Source of the DNA: Solirubrobacteraceae bacterium
GTDB taxonomy: Bacteria; Actinomycetota; Thermoleophilia; Solirubrobacterales; Solirubrobacteraceae
Direction: 5' to 3'
Assembly (NCBI GenBank): GCA_025928415.1
Contig: JAICJK010000134.1
Coordinates: 1-6,861, forward strand
DNA: 6,861 nt
Below are positions 3,689-6,861 of the stretch, piece after piece. The first letter of the stretch is position 1, and every line of letters starts with the position of its first letter. Both the position numbers and the translations under genes were made by a program. The notes below the pieces were generated by a model. It did not search any database. It saw only the letters and a program-made list of their open reading frames with translations, and was not told the DNA's origin.

Positions 3689-5851
3689 ATGACCCCGGGC
3701 TCAGCAGCGGTGCGCCCAGATCCTGGCCCGGATGTCGCGGACCGAGCGAGGAGCGCGACGCAGTTCTTCGAGCAGGTGGCTCGTCAGGCCTGCCGGTCGG
3801 CGCACGTCGATGGCGCCGTCGTGAGCGCGATCGACGACGGCGAGGGGCTGCTGAGGGTCATCGCGGCTGAAGGCGACAGCGCCCTGCCGTCGGGGCGACT
3901 GTTGGGCGGCGACCGCGGCCTGACCGCGCGAGCATGCGAGCTGGGCGAGCCGATCGTGGCGGCGCCGGGCGAGGACCTCGGTCCTTCCGATCCGCAGCGC
4001 TTGCCGGGGGGCCTGCCTGCGGTGGCGGCCGGGCCCATCTGGGCCGACGGTCGCGTGTGGGGCGCGCTGACGATGCTGGCCGCCGACCCGGTCGACGCGC
4101 AGCGGGACGAGCTCCTTCGGGATCTCGGAGACCTGACGGCGCTGGCGTCCGCCGCGGTCCAGGCCGCCGCCGAGGTGCGAAGGGAGACGCTGCACGCCGG
4201 AGTGAGCGCGTTCGGAAGCCTGCTCGACCTGCGCGATGGCTACACCAGCGACCACACCGCGGCGGTCGCGGACCTGTGCGGTGCGATCGGACGCCGCATG
4301 GAGCTCGGGCCCGCCGAACTGGATGCGCTGGATTCCGCTGCACGGCTGCACGACCTGGGCAAGATCGGCGTGCCTGACCACATCCTGCACAAGCCCTCTT
4401 CGCTGACCGGCGACGAATGGGACGTGGTGCGCTGTCACCCCGGGTGGGGCGCGGCCGCACTGCAGCGCATCCCCGGGTTCGCGGCGGTCGCCCAGGCGGT
4501 GCGCGGCCATCACGAGCGCTGGGACGGAGAGGGCTACCCGGATGGTGTCGCCGGACAGGAGATCCCGCTGGCCAGCCGCGTCATCACGGTCAGCGACGCC
4601 TACCACGCGATGACCTCCAACCGGCCCTACCGAAGCGCGCTCGATGAGGAGGAGGCGATGCGCCGGATGCGCGACGGGGCCGGCAGCCAATTCGATCCGG
4701 GCGTGATCGAGGCGCTCGACGGCGCCCGCGCGATCGACACGATGCCGCGGGATCGGGAGTGCGCACCCCTGATGTCGTCGCCGTCGCCGTTGCCGCCTGA
4801 CGGCGCGGTCAAGGCGGGGCGCTTCGTGCGGGCCGAGCAGCCGCGCCGCGGAGGCAAGGCCTTGGCCGAGGCGCTCGCACGAGCAACGCGGCTCCCGGCC
4901 CTGACGGAATCGCGCGACCGCGTCCTCGGACTGCTCGGCGCCCCCGCGCCCGACCCCCGGCGGGTCATCGCGGTCATCGAGTCGGAGATCGCCCTGACGG
5001 TCGCTGTCCTGCGCGCCGCGGCACGCATCGCAGGCGCGGGCGAGGTGACCAGCGTTCCGGGCGCCGTGCGCCGGCTCGGCACGGCTGGGCTCGTGACCGC
5101 GGTCCAGGAGGTTCCGACGATCGGCTTCTTTCAGCACCTGCCCGGGATCACCATGCCCGCCGAGCATTTCCGTCTTCACGCGCTCGCCACGAAGCGGGCC
5201 GCCGACCGCCTGGCCTCGACGCTCATCCGCGACGACCGGGACGAGATCCTCATCGGCGCGCTGCTCCACGACGTCGGGAAGATGGTGCTTGGGCAGGCGT
5301 ATGGCGCCTACCCCGACCAGATCCTTGCGGGCGCGCGCACGCCGGACGAGCGATTGGACGCCGAACGCCGCCATCTCCACATGGACCACGCCGCGCTCGG
5401 CGGGGTGTTGCTGAGACGCTGGGAGCTGCCGGAGCGCCTGATCACCACCGTCGAGCGGCATCACGATCCGGACGCCACCGGCCCCGCGGCCATCGTGCGC
5501 CTGGCCGACATGCTTGCCCACTACACCCACGCGCGACCCGTCGATCCCCGTGCGATGCTCAGTGCGGGCCGCCACCTCGCGCTGGATCCCACCCAGCTTC
5601 GCGTGATCATGTTCGACCTCTCCCAGCCCGCGGCGGGAGCGCCCCGGGCCACCCACCCCAGCCCGCTCACCGCGCAGGAGCAGGCGGTCCTGCACCACCT
5701 TGCGACCGGCAAGGTCTACAAGGAGATCGGCGTCGAGCTCGGGATCGCGGCGAGCACGGTCCGCAGCCACTGCCACGCCGTCTACCGCAAGCTGGACGTC
5801 AGTGATCGCGCCAACGCCGTGCTCACCGCGACCGACAACGGCTGGATCTGA
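3689..5851 (+). CDS. GAF / HD-GYP / HDOD / LuxR-HTH fusion regulator (predicted c-di-GMP phosphodiesterase)
   Basis: This is a 720-residue cytoplasmic protein with four domains. A GAF sensor domain covers about 22-163. An HD-GYP phosphodiesterase domain covers about 168-345: His189, H221-D222 with Lys225 (HDLGKIG), His250, HHERWDGEGYP at 274-284 (HHE plus GYP) and Asp303 are all present, so hydrolysis of c-di-GMP is predicted. After a Pro-rich linker an HDOD domain spans about 390-625; it also keeps HD-type ligands (His497, H527-D528 in LLHDVGK, His567, H591-H592, Asp607). A LuxR/NarL-type helix-turn-helix fills 659-720, with LTAQEQ (660-665), KEIGVELGI (678-686), STVRSH (689-694) and YRKL (699-702). 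The start ATG has GAGG 7 nt upstream (3678-3681). A signal bound by GAF, or c-di-GMP occupancy of HD-GYP, could control DNA binding; this link is inference. No receiver domain is present. It is followed directly by a hairpin. Confidence 0.93.
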   Translation: MTPGSAAVRPDPGPDVADRARSATQFFEQVARQACRSAHVDGAVVSAIDDGEGLLRVIAAEGDSALPSGRLLGGDRGLTARACELGEPIVAAPGEDLGPSDPQRLPGGLPAVAAGPIWADGRVWGALTMLAADPVDAQRDELLRDLGDLTALASAAVQAAAEVRRETLHAGVSAFGSLLDLRDGYTSDHTAAVADLCGAIGRRMELGPAELDALDSAARLHDLGKIGVPDHILHKPSSLTGDEWDVVRCHPGWGAAALQRIPGFAAVAQAVRGHHERWDGEGYPDGVAGQEIPLASRVITVSDAYHAMTSNRPYRSALDEEEAMRRMRDGAGSQFDPGVIEALDGARAIDTMPRDRECAPLMSSPSPLPPDGAVKAGRFVRAEQPRRGGKALAEALARATRLPALTESRDRVLGLLGAPAPDPRRVIAVIESEIALTVAVLRAAARIAGAGEVTSVPGAVRRLGTAGLVTAVQEVPTIGFFQHLPGITMPAEHFRLHALATKRAADRLASTLIRDDRDEILIGALLHDVGKMVLGQAYGAYPDQILAGARTPDERLDAERRHLHMDHAALGGVLLRRWELPERLITTVERHHDPDATGPAAIVRLADMLAHYTHARPVDPRAMLSAGRHLALDPTQLRVIMFDLSQPAAGAPRATHPSPLTAQEQAVLHHLATGKVYKEIGVELGIAASTVRSHCHAVYRKLDVSDRANAVLTATDNGWI

Positions 5852-5879
5852 GCCGGCCCGCGCGTCGCGCGAAGCCGGC
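5852..5879. terminator. Strong GC hairpin directly after the HD-GYP gene stop
   Basis: GCCGGC (5852-5857) pairs with GCCGGC (5874-5879). Inside it CGCGC(G) at 5859-5864 pairs with (C)GCGCG at 5866-5871, leaving only a C/AA internal loop. The hairpin has 11 or more G-C pairs and starts at the base after the TGA. There is no T-tract, so it would be a hairpin-only terminator, or an mRNA-stabilising 3' end. Confidence 0.5.
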
Positions 5880-5896
5880 GCAGCTCGAGCCGGTGC

Positions 5897-5929
5897 CGGC
5901 GGCCGTCGCGGCCGACCTCGCGGCCGCCG
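5897..5929. terminator. Second inverted repeat in the convergent gap
   Basis: CGGCGGCC (5897-5904) and GGCCGCCG (5922-5929) form a perfect 8-bp stem, with a small inner stem GTCG/CGAC (5905-5908, 5913-5916). It lies 29 nt past the stop of the minus-strand DHFR-like gene and may serve as its terminator or act on both strands. There is no T-run. Confidence 0.4.
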
Positions 5930-5958
5930 AGCGGCGGAGGCGAGGTGCGTGGACGGAC

Positions 5959-6543
5959 TCAGACATGCAGGGTGGGTCGGTAGGTGAGCTCTTGGATGTT
6001 GCCGTCGAGCGTCCTGCTCTCGATCAGCGCGAGGTCGAAGTCGGCCGCACCCTGGAAGATCGGGTCGCGTCCGTTCTGACCGGTGATCACGGGGAAGAGC
6101 GTCACCTGGACGCGGTCGACCAGGCCGGCGGCCATCAGCGCCCGGTTCATCGACAGGCTGCCGTGCGAGCGCAACGGCACCTCGGACTCCTCCTTGAGCC
6201 GGGCGACGACATCCACGGCGTCGCCGCTCACGACGGTCGCCTCCGGCCAATCGAGAGGGCCTTCCAGGGTGGTCGACACCACCGTCGCGGGCAGGTTCCG
6301 CATCCGGGTGACCCACGGGTCACGCACCTCGGACTGCTCGGTGCTCGCGGCCAGCATCCGTGCGAACGCCCGATACGTGGTGGCCCCGAAGACCATCCGC
6401 TGCTCCTCGCCGTACAGGGCGAGACGGTGGTCGAGCAACTCGGGGCCCTGCTTGCCCCAGTAGCCGGTCCAGTTCGAGTTGCTGTCGGCGGCGCCGAAGC
6501 CATCGAGGCTGGAAAAGACGTCGAACGTGTAGGTGGAGGCCAT
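5959..6543 (-). CDS. Dihydrofolate reductase / RibD C-terminal family protein
   Basis: This 194-residue cytosolic protein is of the usual length for the stand-alone RibD-C/DHFR-like family. Landmarks are the first strand FDVFSSLDGFGAA (7-19), RMVFGATTYRAFARML (49-64) for the helix and nucleotide-binding turn, TTLEGPLDW (91-99), and HGSLSMNRALMAAGLVDRV (127-145) followed by the strand VTLFPVITG (147-155). These proteins have an NADPH-binding fold. Most members, however, are not the essential folate enzyme (FolA) or riboflavin enzyme (RibD), and the substrate is generally unknown, so a general NAD(P)H-dependent reductase is the safe description. The start is firm: AAGGAG (6555-6550) stands 6 nt before ATG 6543-6541. 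It converges on the HD-GYP regulator and is divergent from the gene starting at 6789. Confidence 0.88.
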   Translation of the reverse strand: MASTYTFDVFSSLDGFGAADSNSNWTGYWGKQGPELLDHRLALYGEEQRMVFGATTYRAFARMLAASTEQSEVRDPWVTRMRNLPATVVSTTLEGPLDWPEATVVSGDAVDVVARLKEESEVPLRSHGSLSMNRALMAAGLVDRVQVTLFPVITGQNGRDPIFQGAADFDLALIESRTLDGNIQELTYRPTLHV

Positions 6544-6709
6544 GATGCTCTCCTTCGAGTGCGGTTGATCGGGTGTGGATGTAGACCGAAGACCACGGCG
6601 AAGCTCATCGCCGTCGGACTCGACCGGAAGCGCTCCGAGAACGGCTGGCGCCGTGGACGACGCCGGAGGCGCTGCTCAGCTCGTCCCGGCCGCCGCCCCG
6701 GGGCCCAGT
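6544..6709. other. Upstream region of the DHFR-like gene
   Basis: Apart from the ribosome binding site at 6550-6555, I see no convincing promoter for the minus strand. TACATC on the minus strand (about 40 nt before the ATG) is a possible -10 box without a good -35. No further gene is supported: open frames here are Arg-rich and continue as shadows of neighbouring genes. Confidence 0.3.
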
Positions 6710-6735
6710 ATTTTCACCATCCGGCGTGGTAAAAT
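6710..6735. promoter_or_regulatory. Inverted repeat, likely operator, over the rightmost promoter
   Basis: ATTTTCACCA (6710-6719) and TGGTAAAAT (6727-6735) are inverted copies that differ by one extra C in the left arm, separated by TCCGGCG. This A/T-rich block stands out sharply in a very GC-rich window. The right arm coincides with the extended -10 box, so a dimeric repressor bound here would block the promoter. Confidence 0.5.
6727..6735 (+). promoter_or_regulatory. Extended -10 promoter element
   Basis: TGGTAAAAT fits the TGn-TAnnnT extended -10 form, and TAAAAT matches TATAAT at 5 of 6 bases. No good -35 box is seen at 16-18 nt, which extended -10 promoters can do without. Transcription would start near 6742, about 47 nt before the ATG at 6789. 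Confidence 0.5.
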
Positions 6736-6788
6736 TGCGCGGCAACGACCGGCAGGAACACACGCGCAAGGGATCGAGGTGGCGAACG

Positions 6789-6861
6789 ATGACCGCGACG
6801 AAGTCTCACGCCGAAGGACCTGGGCCTTCGCCGATCGAGGACCACCTCGGGCTGCGTGACC
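6789..6861 (+). CDS. N-terminus of an unidentified protein (partial)
   Basis: ATG 6789 opens a frame that runs off the right edge after 24 codons and begins MTATKSHAEGPGPSPIED, then HLGLRD. GAGG at 6776-6779 lies 9 nt upstream, and the extended -10 promoter and inverted repeat precede it at a suitable distance. The first 14 residues are Ser/Pro/Gly-rich and look like a flexible N-terminal tail, not a signal peptide. Too little is visible to name a family; I do not recognise it. The start is supported by the upstream signals, not by homology. Confidence 0.5.
   Translation, partial: MTATKSHAEGPGPSPIEDHLGLRD

Noticed and set aside
3701..6316. Very long minus-strand open frame (871 codons) opposite the HD-GYP gene and running into the DHFR-like gene
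   Set aside because: It is antisense to two genes with clear domains, is Arg/Gly/Pro-rich without any family motif, and its openness is expected from the high-GC third-position bias of the real genes.
6575..6859. Plus-strand open frame (94 codons) at the right edge
   Set aside because: It lacks a ribosome binding site, crosses the promoter and inverted repeat, and competes with the better-supported start at 6789 in another frame.

Overview
The window is very GC-rich and its genes have strongly G/C-biased third codon positions. The proteins look actinobacterial. The diguanylate cyclase with a long Asp-Gln heptad region and the paired DUF2294/MpsC-like genes recall the Thermoleophilia/Solirubrobacterales branch. 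That placement is an inference from protein style, not from a marker gene.

Layout. At the left edge is the 3' end of a cupin-like gene (+), followed by a small VOC-family gene (+). Converging on them from the right are two minus-strand genes that share an ATGA start/stop overlap: a STAS-domain protein (anti-anti-sigma type) and a diguanylate cyclase whose N-terminal half is a heptad-repeat stalk. Upstream of the STAS gene, also on the minus strand and separated by a 189-nt gap with a hairpin and a possible promoter, is a DUF2294/MpsC-like gene. It is divergent from a second DUF2294/MpsC-like gene on the plus strand. Next comes a 720-residue plus-strand regulator with the order GAF, HD-GYP, HDOD, LuxR-type HTH. 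It ends in a strong hairpin and converges on a minus-strand dihydrofolate-reductase/RibD-C-family gene. At the right edge is the start of a further plus-strand gene, preceded by an extended -10 promoter that lies inside an inverted repeat.

How the genes may work together. The central 5 kb codes for both making c-di-GMP (a GGDEF protein with an intact active site and an intact inhibitory site) and breaking it (HD-GYP with all visible metal ligands). The synthase is translationally coupled to a STAS protein that keeps the phosphorylatable serine. The hydrolase is fused to a DNA-binding domain. A plausible reading is a stress or ligand-sensing locus that links c-di-GMP turnover to sigma-factor partner switching and transcription, with two small MpsC-like proteins of unknown role between the two arms. 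The enzyme calls rest on visible motifs; the joint function is inference. The flanking cupin, VOC and DHFR-like genes look like ordinary accessory metabolic genes. No tRNA, rRNA, CRISPR array, insertion sequence or attachment site was seen.
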